A stretch of 64,000 nt of DNA from Pseudalkalibacillus decolorationis (lineage in GTDB: Bacteria > Bacillota > Bacilli > Bacillales > Fictibacillaceae), in the NCBI RefSeq assembly GCF_024609785.1, contig NZ_JANHJQ010000001.1, positions 310,001-374,000 on the forward strand, in the 5' to 3' direction. The notes below the pieces were generated by a model. It saw only the letters and a list, made by a program, of their open reading frames with translations, made no database searches and was not told where the DNA came from. A program made the translations under genes and the position numbers. Below, piece by piece: positions 7,281 through 15,933 of the stretch. Within the stretch, counting starts at the first letter, position 1. The number at the start of each line of letters is the position of its first letter.

Positions 7281-9080
7281 TTATTCCTTTTTGTTATTTT
7301 GTTGATCCTGTTTTGAAAAGTAAGAAACTATATTTTCAGCAATAGAAGCAGGTATCCTTGCATTAACTAGATCATCGTAGGAAGCTTCTTTAATTCGTTT
7401 AAAAGAGCCAAAGTGACGTAACAATGATTTCCGTCTTTTTTCTCCCACCCCAGAAATATTCTGTAAACTTGATTGAATCATTCCTTTCTCACGAATCTTC
7501 CTATGAAATGTAATTGCGAACCGATGAACTTCATCTTGAATTCGCTGAAGTAAATAAAATTCCTGACTATTCTTCTCGAGTGGCACAATTTCAGGAGGAT
7601 CCCCTATCATCAACTGTGCAGTCTTATGTTTATCATCTTTAACAAGTCCACAAACTGGTACAGAAAGTCCTAATTCATTCTCAAGCACATCGATTGCTGC
7701 TGAAATCTGGCCTTTTCCACCGTCAATTATAATTAAATCCGGTAACGGGAGGTTTTCTTTCAGAACTCTTGAATACCTTCTTCGGGTTACTTCTTTCATA
7801 GATGCGTAGTCATCAGGTCCTTCAACGGTTTTGATTTTATATTTTCGATATTCTTTCTTATTCGGTTTTCCATCTGTAAAAACAACCATGGCAGACACAG
7901 GGTTTGTTCCTTGGATGTTCGAGTTATCAAAAGCTTCGATTCTGTTCGGGGCGGCAATCCCCATTTGTTCTCCTAAATTATCAATAGCTTTTACAGTTCT
8001 AGCCTCATCTCGCTGGATTAACGCAAACTTTTCCGATAAAGCAATTTGTGCATTTTTCGTTGCTAATTGAACTAAATCTTTTTTCTTTCCTCTTTGGGGT
8101 TGAAGGACTGGCATCTTCAATAGCTGCCCTAACAAATCGCTTTCAATATTTTTCGGTACAAATATCTCTTTTGGCTTAATATGGTTATTTTGAAGATAAA
8201 ATTGTCCAACAAACGAAAGGAATTCCTCTTCTGGATCTGAATAAAGAGGGAACAATGAAACATCACGTTCAATTAGTTTTCCTTGTCGAATAAAAAACAC
8301 CTGGATGCACATCCAACCTTTATCAAATGCATATCCGAACACATCGCGGTCCTTTTGGTCGTTGTGAACCATCTTCTGTTGCTCCATAACCGATTCAATA
8401 TGACGGATTTGATCACGGAATTCCTTTGCTCTTTCAAATTCCATGCATTCCGAAGCGTGTGCCATTTTCCCCTGAAGCTCGGCTTTCACCTCTTTATAAC
8501 CACCGTTAAGAAAACGAACAATTCCTTCTACCATTACCCGATTTTGTTCATCGTTTACTTCATAAACACAAGGGGCGAGACATTGACCCATATGATAGTA
8601 AAGGCACACTCGGTCAGGTAGCGTTTTACACTTGCGAAGCGGATATATTCGGTCAAGAAGCTTTTTCGTTTCATTCGCGGCATAAACATTTGGGTAGGGT
8701 CCAAAATATTTCCCGCTACCCTTCTTAACCTTTCGTGTTGTAATTAATCTCGGATGCTTTTCATTTGTGACCTTAATATATGGGTAACTCTTATCATCCT
8801 TTAACATCACATTATATCTTGGGTCATGTTTTTTGATCAGATTCATTTCAAGAACAAGTGCCTCTAAATCTGAGGAAGTCACGATATATTCGAAGTCTTT
8901 AATCTCACTCACTAACCTCTGGGTTTTTCCATCGTGTGAACCTGTGAAATAGGAACGGACCCTATTCCTAAGTATTTTTGCTTTTCCTATATATATAATT
9001 GTTGCGTTTCTATCTTTCATTAAATAACATCCCGGCTGATCTGGAAGCAGGGCTAGTTTGTTTTTAATTTTTTCTTCCAT
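7281..9080 (-). CDS. uvrC: Excinuclease ABC subunit C
   Basis: UvrC makes both incisions in nucleotide excision repair after UvrAB have marked the lesion. Domains in order: GIY-YIG nuclease ([18 protein letters not shown], near residue 20), a UVR motif ([15 protein letters not shown], near 215), the RNase H-like 5'-incision domain ([10 protein letters not shown] and [10 protein letters not shown]) and C-terminal helix-hairpin-helix repeats ([18 protein letters not shown]). The length of about 599 residues is typical. The ATG at 9080 is favoured; a GTG three codons upstream lies inside the GAGGGGGTGAG binding site. It is probably transcribed alone after trxA's terminator. I saw no convincing LexA box. 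Confidence 0.95.
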   Translation of the reverse strand: MEEKIKNKLALLPDQPGCYLMKDRNATIIYIGKAKILRNRVRSYFTGSHDGKTQRLVSEIKDFEYIVTSSDLEALVLEMNLIKKHDPRYNVMLKDDKSYPYIKVTNEKHPRLITTRKVKKGSGKYFGPYPNVYAANETKKLLDRIYPLRKCKTLPDRVCLYYHMGQCLAPCVYEVNDEQNRVMVEGIVRFLNGGYKEVKAELQGKMAHASECMEFERAKEFRDQIRHIESVMEQQKMVHNDQKDRDVFGYAFDKGWMCIQVFFIRQGKLIERDVSLFPLYSDPEEEFLSFVGQFYLQNNHIKPKEIFVPKNIESDLLGQLLKMPVLQPQRGKKKDLVQLATKNAQIALSEKFALIQRDEARTVKAIDNLGEQMGIAAPNRIEAFDNSNIQGTNPVSAMVVFTDGKPNKKEYRKYKIKTVEGPDDYASMKEVTRRRYSRVLKENLPLPDLIIIDGGKGQISAAIDVLENELGLSVPVCGLVKDDKHKTAQLMIGDPPEIVPLEKNSQEFYLLQRIQDEVHRFAITFHRKIREKGMIQSSLQNISGVGEKRRKSLLRHFGSFKRIKEASYDDLVNARIPASIAENIVSYFSKQDQQNNKKE

Positions 9081-9139
9081 CACTCTCACCCCCTCATTGT
9101 TCGAGTTGCACTAATTCATTTAAGGATATATATAGCGTA

Positions 9140-9217
9140 TTAAAAAGGACCGCCTCAGAAAAGTGCATTCTCCCTATTTCGGAAAATACCTCAGATTGAG
9201 CCGGTCCCTTTTAGATA
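9140..9217 (-). terminator. Terminator after trxA
   Basis: Minus-strand stem GGACCGGCTCA / TGAGGCGGTCC with a long loop, followed by TTTTTAA. It lies between the trxA stop and uvrC. Confidence 0.65.
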
Positions 9218-9251
9218 TGTGTTCAATGAGTTGACGCATTAGAACCAAAGT

Positions 9252-9566
9252 TTATTGATGCTTATTAATCAAATCAACAAGAGCTTCTTTTGGTTGGAAT
9301 CCAACAACTTGCTCTACAACTTCACCGTTCTTAAAGATCATTAGCGTCGGAATGCTCATAACTCCGTATTTTGAAGCTGTTTCTTGATTTTCATCAACAT
9401 CGAGCTTTACGATTTTCACTTTATCGTTCATTTCACTATCTAGTTCTTCAAGAACTGGCGCAATCATCTTACAAGGTCCGCACCATGGTGCCCAGAAATC
9501 TGCAAGAACAAGGCCATCTCCAGTCTCTGTGCTAAAGCTTTGGTCTGAAACGTTTACAATTGCCAT
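9252..9566 (-). CDS. trxA: Thioredoxin
   Basis: A 104-residue cytosolic dithiol protein that keeps enzymes such as ribonucleotide reductase reduced, itself recycled by thioredoxin reductase. The active site WCGPC has C29 and C32. The cis-proline loop SIPTL is present. AGGAGGC precedes the ATG at 9566. An extended -10 (TGATATAAT, 9613-9606 region) lies 40-50 bases upstream without a good -35. Its place between etfA and uvrC is the same as in B. subtilis, and terminators on both sides suggest a single-gene transcript. Confidence 0.97.
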   Translation of the reverse strand: MAIVNVSDQSFSTETGDGLVLADFWAPWCGPCKMIAPVLEELDSEMNDKVKIVKLDVDENQETASKYGVMSIPTLMIFKNGEVVEQVVGFQPKEALVDLINKHQ

Positions 9567-9690
9567 TTAAAAATGCCTCCTCAATATTCATCGCTTACTA
9601 TAGAAATTATATCACCTAATAAATGAACTTCCTAATATTTTGTTTCACCTGTATCTTTACCAGGATAAGCAAAAAACATTACAAACGTGT

Positions 9691-9727
9691 AAAAAGATAA
9701 GGGCAGAATATACCCTTATCTTTTATT
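9691..9727 (-). terminator. Terminator of the fadR-fadB-etfBA operon
   Basis: Minus-strand hairpin AAAAGATAAGGG / CCCTTATCTTTTT with a 9-base loop, ending in T-run and the recurrent ACACGTTT tail. It follows the etfA stop by about 25 bases. Confidence 0.85.
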
Positions 9728-9751
9728 TAAAGTTATTGATTTGACACCTTT

Positions 9752-10723
9752 CTATACGAGAACCTTTTTGAACTCTTCCGTCAACTTAGGAACCACATCG
9801 AAAAGGTCTCCGACAATACCGTAATCCGCTACATTAAAGATATTCGCTTCTGGATCTTTATTAATCGCAACGATAATTTTGGAGTTAGACATACCTGCTA
9901 GATGTTGGATGGCCCCAGATATTCCACAGGCAATGTAAAGGTCTGGCGTTACTACTTTTCCTGTTTGCCCGATCTGTAGAGAATAATCACAATAGTCCGC
10001 ATCACACGCGCCTCGTGATGCTCCTACTGCTGCCCCAAGTACGTCCGCAAGTTGATTAAGTGGATCAAAGCCATCCTTAGTCTTGACACCACGGCCACCT
10101 GCTACAATTACTTTTGCCTCTGAAAGATCGACGCCGTCTGTTGTTTTGCGAACAATTTCTTTTACAATGGTTCTTATATCTTTAATCGTTACATCTACCT
10201 TTGCAACATCACCTTTGCGGCTCTCATCCTTTTCTAATGCGGAAATGTTGTTCGGACGAATCGTTACAAATAATAAACCGTCTGTGATAAGTTTCTTTTC
10301 AAATGCCTTACCTGAATAAATTGGTCTCGTGTATATAATTTGTTCTCCAACCTTTTCAATTCCGGTAATATCTGAAATTAATCCTGACTGCAGCTTAGCA
10401 GCAATACGTGGGGAAAGATCTTTACCCATAGCCGTGTGACCAATAACAATCCCTTCTGGACTCTCTTGATCAATCACTTGCATGACTGCTTGGTTATAAC
10501 CGTCCGTTGTATACGTTTTCAATTGATCGTTTTCTGCAACGAGAACTCGGTCAGCTCCATAATGAATCATATTTTCAGCAATGCCACTAACCGACTCACC
10601 ACATAAAAGTCCAACAATTTCGCCACCATCTGAAATTTCTTTTGCTGCTGCAATTGCTTCGTAGGATACGTTACGAAGTTCACCTTCTCTAACTTCTCCT
10701 AGTACTAATACTTTTTTAGCCAT
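9752..10723 (-). CDS. etfA: Electron transfer flavoprotein alpha subunit
   Basis: EtfA binds FAD and, with EtfB, accepts electrons from acyl-CoA dehydrogenases and passes them to the quinone pool. The C-terminal FAD-binding domain is clear: [12 protein letters not shown] near 210, then [20 protein letters not shown] and [10 protein letters not shown] followed by [12 protein letters not shown]. The 323-residue length is slightly below the 325 of B. subtilis. It is the last gene of the FadR-controlled operon and starts 16 bases after etfB. Confidence 0.96.
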   Translation of the reverse strand: MAKKVLVLGEVREGELRNVSYEAIAAAKEISDGGEIVGLLCGESVSGIAENMIHYGADRVLVAENDQLKTYTTDGYNQAVMQVIDQESPEGIVIGHTAMGKDLSPRIAAKLQSGLISDITGIEKVGEQIIYTRPIYSGKAFEKKLITDGLLFVTIRPNNISALEKDESRKGDVAKVDVTIKDIRTIVKEIVRKTTDGVDLSEAKVIVAGGRGVKTKDGFDPLNQLADVLGAAVGASRGACDADYCDYSLQIGQTGKVVTPDLYIACGISGAIQHLAGMSNSKIIVAINKDPEANIFNVADYGIVGDLFDVVPKLTEEFKKVLV

Positions 10724-10739
10724 GGCTTCTCTCTCCTTT

Positions 10740-11510
10740 TTATATTACTTTTGCTTCAGTTCTCAGTAATGACACTAATTCTTTTACCTGATCATCCAAT
10801 TCGCCTTCGAGTACTTTCCCTGCTTGTTTTTCAGGTGGTAAAAAGATTTCAAGAGTTCGAGTCTTACCTTCTACGTCATCTTCATCAAGGTTAAGATCAT
10901 CAAGCTCTAATTCTTCAAGCGGTTTCTTCTTCGCTTTCATGATTCCTGGTAATGATGGGTACCTTGGATCATTAAGCCCTTGTTGAGCAGTTACTAGAAC
11001 CGGTAATGTTGTTTCAATAACTTCCAAGTCACCCTCGACATCCCGCTCGATGGTAGCTGTGCGATCTGAAATCTCTAGTTTAGTGATCGTTGTAACATGA
11101 GGCATATCAAGAAGTTCCGCAAGTCTAGGCCCAACTTGACCAGAGGCACCATCGATAGCCACATTTCCACCTAGAATTATATCGACTTCTTTATCTTCAA
11201 AATAAGCGGCAAGAATTTTAGCTGTAGAGTATTGATCGCCATCTTCGACGTCTTCATCATCAATGAGTACAGCTTTATCTGCTCCCATCGCTAATGCTGT
11301 ACGAAGCTGTTTGTCACTTTCTTCTTCCCCTACAGTAACAACGGTAACTTCCCCACCGTGGTCATCTCGTAGTTTAATTGCTTCCTCAACTGCATATTCA
11401 TCGTAAGGATTGATAATAAATTCAACGCCATCCTCACTAATCTTTCCATTTTCAATTGCAATCTTTTCTTCCGTATCAAATGTACGCTTTAGTATCACAT
11501 AAATGTTCAT
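10740..11510 (-). CDS. etfB: Electron transfer flavoprotein beta subunit
   Basis: The partner of EtfA; binds AMP and forms the heterodimer that links beta-oxidation to respiration. It has the family start MNIYVILKRTFDTEEKI, the DEYAVEEAI segment and the ADKAVLIDDEDVEDGD loop. Its 256 residues match the family. It lies between fadB (18 bases) and etfA in one operon, so its expression should follow long-chain fatty acid supply through FadR. Confidence 0.96.
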   Translation of the reverse strand: MNIYVILKRTFDTEEKIAIENGKISEDGVEFIINPYDEYAVEEAIKLRDDHGGEVTVVTVGEEESDKQLRTALAMGADKAVLIDDEDVEDGDQYSTAKILAAYFEDKEVDIILGGNVAIDGASGQVGPRLAELLDMPHVTTITKLEISDRTATIERDVEGDLEVIETTLPVLVTAQQGLNDPRYPSLPGIMKAKKKPLEELELDDLNLDEDDVEGKTRTLEIFLPPEKQAGKVLEGELDDQVKELVSLLRTEAKVI

Positions 11511-11528
11511 TTTTGTTTCCCTCCAATA

Positions 11529-12305
11529 TTAATGATCTTGAAATTCTGGTTTTCTCTTTTCTATAAATGCTTGAATTCCTTCTTGTCCATCATGGGAGAC
11601 AAATGCTTTCCCAAAAAGATCTGTTTCCTTCTTAGATCCAGCTTCAAATTCATTGTTACGAGCATAATCAAGTAATTCAAGTGTGAATCCTACCGCAACT
11701 GCACTCTTGGTAGCCGCCTTTTCTGCGAGAGTATACGCTTTTTCTAATAAGTCTTCATCACTACTTACTGACTGGTTCGCTAACCCCCACTGAACAGCCT
11801 CTATTCCACTGATGGGTTCAGATGTTAAAAGTAGTTCCGTGGCTTTTGCTGTACCAATATAACGTGGAAGTCGCTGGGATCCAGCAAAACCTGGAACTAG
11901 ACCAAGTTGTAATTCAGGCAATCCGAGTTTAGTAGAATCAGTAACAATGCGTATGTGACATGCCATTGCAAGTTCTAGGCCCCCACCAAGTGCAGCACCA
12001 TGAACAGCAGCAATAATTGGTTTAGAAAATTGCTCAATTCGTTTAAAAACTCGTTGACCGAATGCACCAAGCTCTGCAAAGGATTGTTCACCTTTAATTT
12101 TTGTAAATTCCTTAATATCAGCACCTGCTGAGAAGAATCTTCCTTCGCCCCTTACTACTATTGCTTTCACATCTGAGTCGTTTTCCACTTGATCAAGAAC
12201 GGTGTTTAATTCTTTGATCATTGAAGAACAAAGCGCATTAGCAGGAGCATTTTGAAGAAGGAGTGTTGCTACTTTTCCTTCCTTTGAGTACGATAGATAA
12301 TCCAT
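11529..12305 (-). CDS. fadB: Enoyl-CoA hydratase (FadB/YsiB)
   Basis: A 258-residue crotonase-fold enzyme that adds water to trans-2-enoyl-CoA in beta-oxidation. Visible features are FSAGADIKEF (oxyanion hole, near 61-70), HGAALGGGLELAMACHIR (near 103-120) and the catalytic-loop region LGLPELQLGLVPGFAGSQ. The name fadB follows the B. subtilis gene at the same place; it is the single-function hydratase and not the large E. coli multifunctional FadB. A strong AAAGGAGG site precedes the ATG. It sits 12 bases after fadR. Confidence 0.93.
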   Translation of the reverse strand: MDYLSYSKEGKVATLLLQNAPANALCSSMIKELNTVLDQVENDSDVKAIVVRGEGRFFSAGADIKEFTKIKGEQSFAELGAFGQRVFKRIEQFSKPIIAAVHGAALGGGLELAMACHIRIVTDSTKLGLPELQLGLVPGFAGSQRLPRYIGTAKATELLLTSEPISGIEAVQWGLANQSVSSDEDLLEKAYTLAEKAATKSAVAVGFTLELLDYARNNEFEAGSKKETDLFGKAFVSHDGQEGIQAFIEKRKPEFQDH

Positions 12306-12317
12306 AACAAACCTCCT

Positions 12318-12914
12318 TTAACTTGATCTATAACGTAAACCGTTAATAAGTAATTGATGAACCGGTTTTGCAAGCGCTATCAAATCATAGCGATGATCAT
12401 TCATAACCCAGCTTGTTGTCGTTTCATCAATCGTCCCGAAAATCATTTGCCGGACAATCCTAATATCTAAATCAGATACAAAGGTTTTCTGTTCCATTCC
12501 ATCGTATATAATCTGATCAACCAACTCAAGATACCTCTTAAGCACTTCCCCAATTTTGACACGTAGATCCCGGTTTGTTTGTCTTAATTCGAGCTGAGTT
12601 ACAATGGCAAGTTCATGATCGTCGGATAATTGTTTAAAATGCATCTCAATCAGTGTTAATAGTTTTTCTTCAATTGATTGTACATGTTCGATTTCATCTC
12701 TGGTTGTGTCGATAAACTTCCCCATTTTTTCACGAAAAAGAGAAATTAATAAATCCTCTTTATTTTTGAAATAGAGATAAATGGTTCCGTCAGCTACCCC
12801 AGCTTCTTTAGCAATCTTTGATATTTGTGATTGATGATAGCCATGTTTTGCAATAACCGCTACCGCAGCATCAATTATTTTTTCATATTTGGGGCCTTTG
12901 CGTTTAACGGTCAT
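12318..12914 (-). CDS. fadR: FadR/YsiA, TetR-family repressor of fatty acid degradation
   Basis: A 198-residue TetR regulator. The N-terminal helix-turn-helix (IIDAAVAVIAKHGYHQSQIS then AGVADGTIYLYFKNKEDLL) is complete. In B. subtilis FadR represses beta-oxidation genes and is released by long-chain acyl-CoA. The gene is the first of fadR-fadB-etfB-etfA, and a promoter with a palindromic operator overlapping the likely transcription start lies about 200 bases upstream, which fits autorepression. A repeat element (12989-13090) lies inside its leader. Confidence 0.93.
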   Translation of the reverse strand: MTVKRKGPKYEKIIDAAVAVIAKHGYHQSQISKIAKEAGVADGTIYLYFKNKEDLLISLFREKMGKFIDTTRDEIEHVQSIEEKLLTLIEMHFKQLSDDHELAIVTQLELRQTNRDLRVKIGEVLKRYLELVDQIIYDGMEQKTFVSDLDIRIVRQMIFGTIDETTTSWVMNDHRYDLIALAKPVHQLLINGLRYRSS

Positions 12915-12988
12915 TACTTTACCTCCAAAGGTTTTATTACTGCGTGAAATAAACTGGCCAACACCAAAATCCGTTCAAATGTTTGACG

Positions 12989-13090
12989 AATAAAGAAAAC
13001 TTGGTTAGCGACAAGCCTTAGCGCAGGTGATCGCCGTAGTTGCGCTTATACTATAGAAAGTATTTTTATACTTTCTTAACGTGTAAAAAA
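12989..13090. repeat. Family II intergenic repeat, full copy
   Basis: Starts ATAAAGAAAACTTGG, continues with GCCTTAGCGCAGG and CGTAGTTGCGCTTATACTAT, and ends AGAAAGTATTTTTATACTTT then ACGTGTAAAAAA. It is nearly the same as the copy at 43829-43929 (differences at a few positions such as TTAGCGACAAG versus CTAGCGCCAAG). It lies in the fadR leader, downstream of the promoter. Confidence 0.88.
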
Positions 13091-13116
13091 TGTCACATAC
13101 AAAACGTTCATAAAAA

Positions 13117-13134
13117 TGAATGAACGTTCACTCG
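13117..13134. promoter_or_regulatory. Candidate FadR operator
   Basis: TGAATGAAC|GTTCACTCG is a near-perfect 18-bp palindrome (7 of 9 positions per arm) that resembles the Bacillus FadR site TGAATGA...TCATTCA. It lies just downstream of the -10 box of the fadR promoter, over the expected transcription start. A second GTTCATTG lies 5 bases away. No similar site was seen before lcfA. Confidence 0.65.
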
Positions 13135-13139
13135 GGTTC

Positions 13140-13169
13140 ATTGTACTGTAAAAGGAACGGTAGTGTCAA
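13140..13169 (-). promoter_or_regulatory. Sigma-A promoter of fadR operon
   Basis: TTGACA (13169-13164), 18-base spacer, TACAAT (13145-13140) on the minus strand, a near-consensus promoter. The FadR-like palindrome begins 5 bases downstream. Confidence 0.75.
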
Positions 13170-13267
13170 TTGATGTTTGCCACTTTTCTGAATTTTGCTT
13201 ATGTACGATTATTTAGAATACATCCACAAGTACTGAAAATTCCTCAACATAACATGTTTGTCTCAGC

Positions 13268-13316
13268 TACTAAGAAAGTGTGGGTCTCCATGACGTACAA
13301 AACGGCTGTACGCACG
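13268..13316 (-). terminator. Possible terminator of lcfA
   Basis: Minus-strand inverted repeat CTCCGTGCGTACAG / GTACGTCATGGAG with a short loop, lying about 30 bases after the lcfA stop. The following sequence is only moderately T-rich (CACACTTTCTTAG), so it is tentative. Confidence 0.45.
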
Positions 13317-13350
13317 GAGAAACCAAGCACTTTATTAGAAACGCACATGA

Positions 13351-15045
13351 TTATTTTGCTTGCTGCTCTTGTTCCTTTAGCTTTCTTTTTTCCTCTTCTA
13401 CAAGAACTCTTCGTAATACCTTCCCGACCATCGTTTTTGGTAGCTCTTCTCTAAATTCATAAAGACGCGGTGCTTTAAACGAAGCTAAGTGCTTTCGGCA
13501 ATGCACATTAAGCTCTTCTTCACTGCAAGTAACACCATCCTTCAATACGATAAATGCTTTTACTGTTTCACCACGATACGGATCTGGAACTCCAATGACC
13601 GTCGCCTCAAGCACATCAGGATGTTCAAAGAGGATTTCTTCAACTTCGCGTGGATAAATATTAAACCCCCCAGCAATAATCATATCCTTCTTTCGGTCAA
13701 CGATGTAGAAGTAGCCGTTTTCATCCATATAACCCATATCACCTGTTAACAACCACCCGTCATGAAAGGTTGCCGCAGATTCCTCAGGTTGATTCCAGTA
13801 CCCTTTCATTACTTGAGGGCCTTTCACCATTAATTCTCCTACTTCATTCAAATCTGCAATCCGTCCATTTTCTGCAGAAAGAATCGCTGCATCTGTATTC
13901 GGCCATGGCAACCCAATACTTCCTTTAACGCGACTTCCATAAAGAAAATTCGCATGAGTTACTGGAGATGCTTCAGTCAACCCGTAACCTTCTACAAGGT
14001 TTCCTCCTGTTACTGCTTCAAAGTTCGCTTGAACCTCCACCGGAAGCGGTGCCGAACCGCTAATACAATTTCGGATTGACGAGAGGTCAAAATTCTCAAT
14101 GTTTGGGTGGTTTAACAATCCAATATACATTGTAGGTGCACCAGGAAACATCGTAGGCTTTTGCTTCTCAATCGATTTAAGTACTTGCTTAGGATCAAAC
14201 TTAGGGAGAATGATCATCTCAGCAAGATACATGATTGAGAAATTCATAACACATGTCATTCCATACACATGGAAGAAAGGTAGTGCGCCTAGGATCTTTT
14301 CCTCACCATACTTCGCTTTATACATCCAGTACCGGCATTGCATGGTATTTGCTACTAAATTATAATGGGTAAGCATAACGCCCTTTGCAGGTCCTGTAGT
14401 GCCGCCTGTATACTGAAGCAATGCAAGGTCTTCTTTTGGATCCAGATCCAACTCAATTTCATTAGCTAAACCATCTTCTATCAATTGTTTCAAAGAATGA
14501 ACCGTATCCGTGTACTCCATTCGAACGACGATGTTCGTCTGTCTCTTTTGAACAAACGGGTATAGAAGATTTTTCGGAAACGGTAGATAATCCTTAACTC
14601 CAGTTACGATTACATGTTTAAGCGACGTTCGTTTTCTGACAGCCTCCACCTTTGGGAACAAAAGATCCAGCCCAATGATGATTTTCGCTCCTGAATCGAC
14701 CAACTGATGTTCAAGCTCCCTTTCTTTATATAAAGGGTTTGTCTGAACAACAATACCACCTGCAATTAGAACAGCGTAATAGCTGATTACGGATTGCGGA
14801 GAATTCGGGAGCATTATTGCCACTCTTTCACCTTTATTCAAACCAAGAGATTTTAATTGATTAGCCAATTTCAATGCACTGTCATAAACTTCCCCATAGG
14901 TCATTCGCTTTCCCAAAAAGTAAAGGGCTGGTTTTGTTGGATTCCTTCTTGCTGCATCCGCTAAATAAAACTGCAATGGCTTATTATCAATTTCTACTTC
15001 ATGAGGGATTTCTTTGGGGTAATTGTTTAACCAATGCTTCTCCAC
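13351..15045 (-). CDS. lcfA: Long-chain-fatty-acid-CoA ligase
   Basis: Activates fatty acids with ATP and CoA for beta-oxidation. AMP-binding motifs are visible: LLQYTGGTTGPAKGVMLTH (P-loop, near residue 210), VEGYGLTEASPV (near 350), WLLTGDMGYMDENGYFYIVD and the C-terminal lysine in LPKTMVGKVLRR. At 564 residues it matches B. subtilis LcfA. Translation starts at a GTG at 15045 after AAAGGAGGAG. It lies directly upstream of the fadR operon but with its own leader; I could not read a strong promoter or FadR box before it. Confidence 0.95.
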   Translation of the reverse strand: MEKHWLNNYPKEIPHEVEIDNKPLQFYLADAARRNPTKPALYFLGKRMTYGEVYDSALKLANQLKSLGLNKGERVAIMLPNSPQSVISYYAVLIAGGIVVQTNPLYKERELEHQLVDSGAKIIIGLDLLFPKVEAVRKRTSLKHVIVTGVKDYLPFPKNLLYPFVQKRQTNIVVRMEYTDTVHSLKQLIEDGLANEIELDLDPKEDLALLQYTGGTTGPAKGVMLTHYNLVANTMQCRYWMYKAKYGEEKILGALPFFHVYGMTCVMNFSIMYLAEMIILPKFDPKQVLKSIEKQKPTMFPGAPTMYIGLLNHPNIENFDLSSIRNCISGSAPLPVEVQANFEAVTGGNLVEGYGLTEASPVTHANFLYGSRVKGSIGLPWPNTDAAILSAENGRIADLNEVGELMVKGPQVMKGYWNQPEESAATFHDGWLLTGDMGYMDENGYFYIVDRKKDMIIAGGFNIYPREVEEILFEHPDVLEATVIGVPDPYRGETVKAFIVLKDGVTCSEEELNVHCRKHLASFKAPRLYEFREELPKTMVGKVLRRVLVEEEKRKLKEQEQQAK

Positions 15046-15268
15046 CTTAATCTCCTCCTTTTGTACAGCTCCCTTCCCTTAAAAAACTTAATAAACTCAC
15101 TCTCTACTACTATTATAATGAAAACGAATACAATTATATATATATTTAGAATATTTAGATGAAATATTTTTTTCCAAGTGGTCGCCATTCTTCTCTCATA
15201 AGCTTGTAATGTCCTACATATGTTTACTTTTGATAAGGCTTTTTTAAAACTTTTGGGGGAGAGATGTA
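15046..15268. other. Divergent intergenic region lcfA / small lipopeptide
   Basis: Very AT-rich. On the plus strand TCATAA (15196-15201) and CATATGTT (15217-15224), 15 bases apart, resemble a sigma-E promoter pointing at the tiny reading frame at 15269; this is a weak inference. On the minus strand a TATAAT lies at 15113-15118 before lcfA without a clear -35 box. Confidence 0.3.
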
Positions 15269-15331
15269 ATGCGAATTTTAATTCCTTTTATTGTTGTCCT
15301 AGTTCTTTTGAGTGGATGTCACATTTCTTAG
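15269..15331 (+). CDS. Possible 20-residue lipopeptide
   Basis: ATG with a strong GGGGGAGAG site 6 bases before it opens a 20-codon frame. The product is a positively charged start (MRI), a hydrophobic stretch, and a lipobox LLSGC followed by only HIS before the stop. If translated and processed it would leave a lipidated CHIS tetrapeptide and a signal peptide. Short lipoprotein signal peptides are known sources of peptide pheromones in Firmicutes, but no function can be claimed here. It may simply be a chance frame or a decayed lipoprotein gene. Confidence 0.4.
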   Translation: MRILIPFIVVLVLLSGCHIS

Positions 15332-15337
15332 TTTCAA

Positions 15338-15402
15338 GAAAAAAAGAGCTGTATCTAACAGCAGGGTGAAAGCATATCCCTACCATTACTAGATATCAGC
15401 TC
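15338..15402 (-). terminator. Terminator of the zapA-yshE operon
   Basis: Minus-strand stem GAGCTGATATCTA / TAGATACAGCTC (one bulge) followed by TTTTTTTC. It lies 18 bases after the small membrane peptide gene and can also serve the convergent frame at 15269. Confidence 0.75.
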
Positions 15403-15420
15403 GTACATCTTAGCTACTCT

Positions 15421-15498
15421 TTATAGGATAAGATAAATGACTCCTGTTAAAATAAATAAGCCACAGCAAACCATGAGTACTTTCCATAATGTTTCCAT
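15421..15498 (-). CDS. 25-residue single-pass membrane peptide
   Basis: ATG at 15498 preceded by TTAGGAGT at good spacing, 10 bases after the yshE stop, and a terminator right after it. The product is METLWKV followed by one hydrophobic helix that ends at the stop codon (LMVCCGLFILTGVIYLIL). Placement, ribosome site and composition support a real small protein co-transcribed with yshE. I do not recognise a named family. Confidence 0.6.
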   Translation of the reverse strand: METLWKVLMVCCGLFILTGVIYLIL

Positions 15499-15508
15499 TT
15501 AGTTACTC

Positions 15509-15916
15509 CTAACCAATCCCACTGCCGATCACGTAGGATAATCCTACTGAGATCACCATTGATATCAAACCAACAGCTCGGTTATCGTTTTGGATTTCTT
15601 CATCAATTCGAAATCGTGGTGTTAAAAATTCGAAAATAAAATAACCAATCAACAAAAGGATAAATCCGTAAATTCCCCAAACTGTCATATCTATTACAGA
15701 ATCATTCTGTTCGATTGAGTAGCGGAAAATATTCGCTATTCCAAATATTTTTCCGCCTGTTGCCAGGGCGACAGAAAGGTTCCCTCTACTAATTTCTTCC
15801 CAGTTTTTGTATTTTGTTACGATTTCAAATACTGCTAAAAATAAAATCATACTTAATACAACAACACTATAATTTGCAACTGTCTCTACATAAGGGTTCG
15901 CTAACCAACCTTCCAT
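15509..15916 (-). CDS. yshE: YshE, DUF350 membrane protein
   Basis: A 135-residue membrane protein with about four helices in two similar halves (VLSMILFLAVFEI and FILLLIGYFIFEFL), the arrangement of DUF350 proteins. Function is unknown. It follows mutS2 at 17 bases, as in B. subtilis where yshE lies next to mutS2. Length and hydrophobic pattern are normal for the family. Confidence 0.85.
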   Translation of the reverse strand: MEGWLANPYVETVANYSVVVLSMILFLAVFEIVTKYKNWEEISRGNLSVALATGGKIFGIANIFRYSIEQNDSVIDMTVWGIYGFILLLIGYFIFEFLTPRFRIDEEIQNDNRAVGLISMVISVGLSYVIGSGIG

Positions 15917-15933
15917 ACCCTCTTCACCGCTTT

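Noticed and set aside
15046-15180. FadR operator before lcfA
   Set aside because: No palindrome resembling the site at 13117-13134 could be found in this AT-rich stretch.
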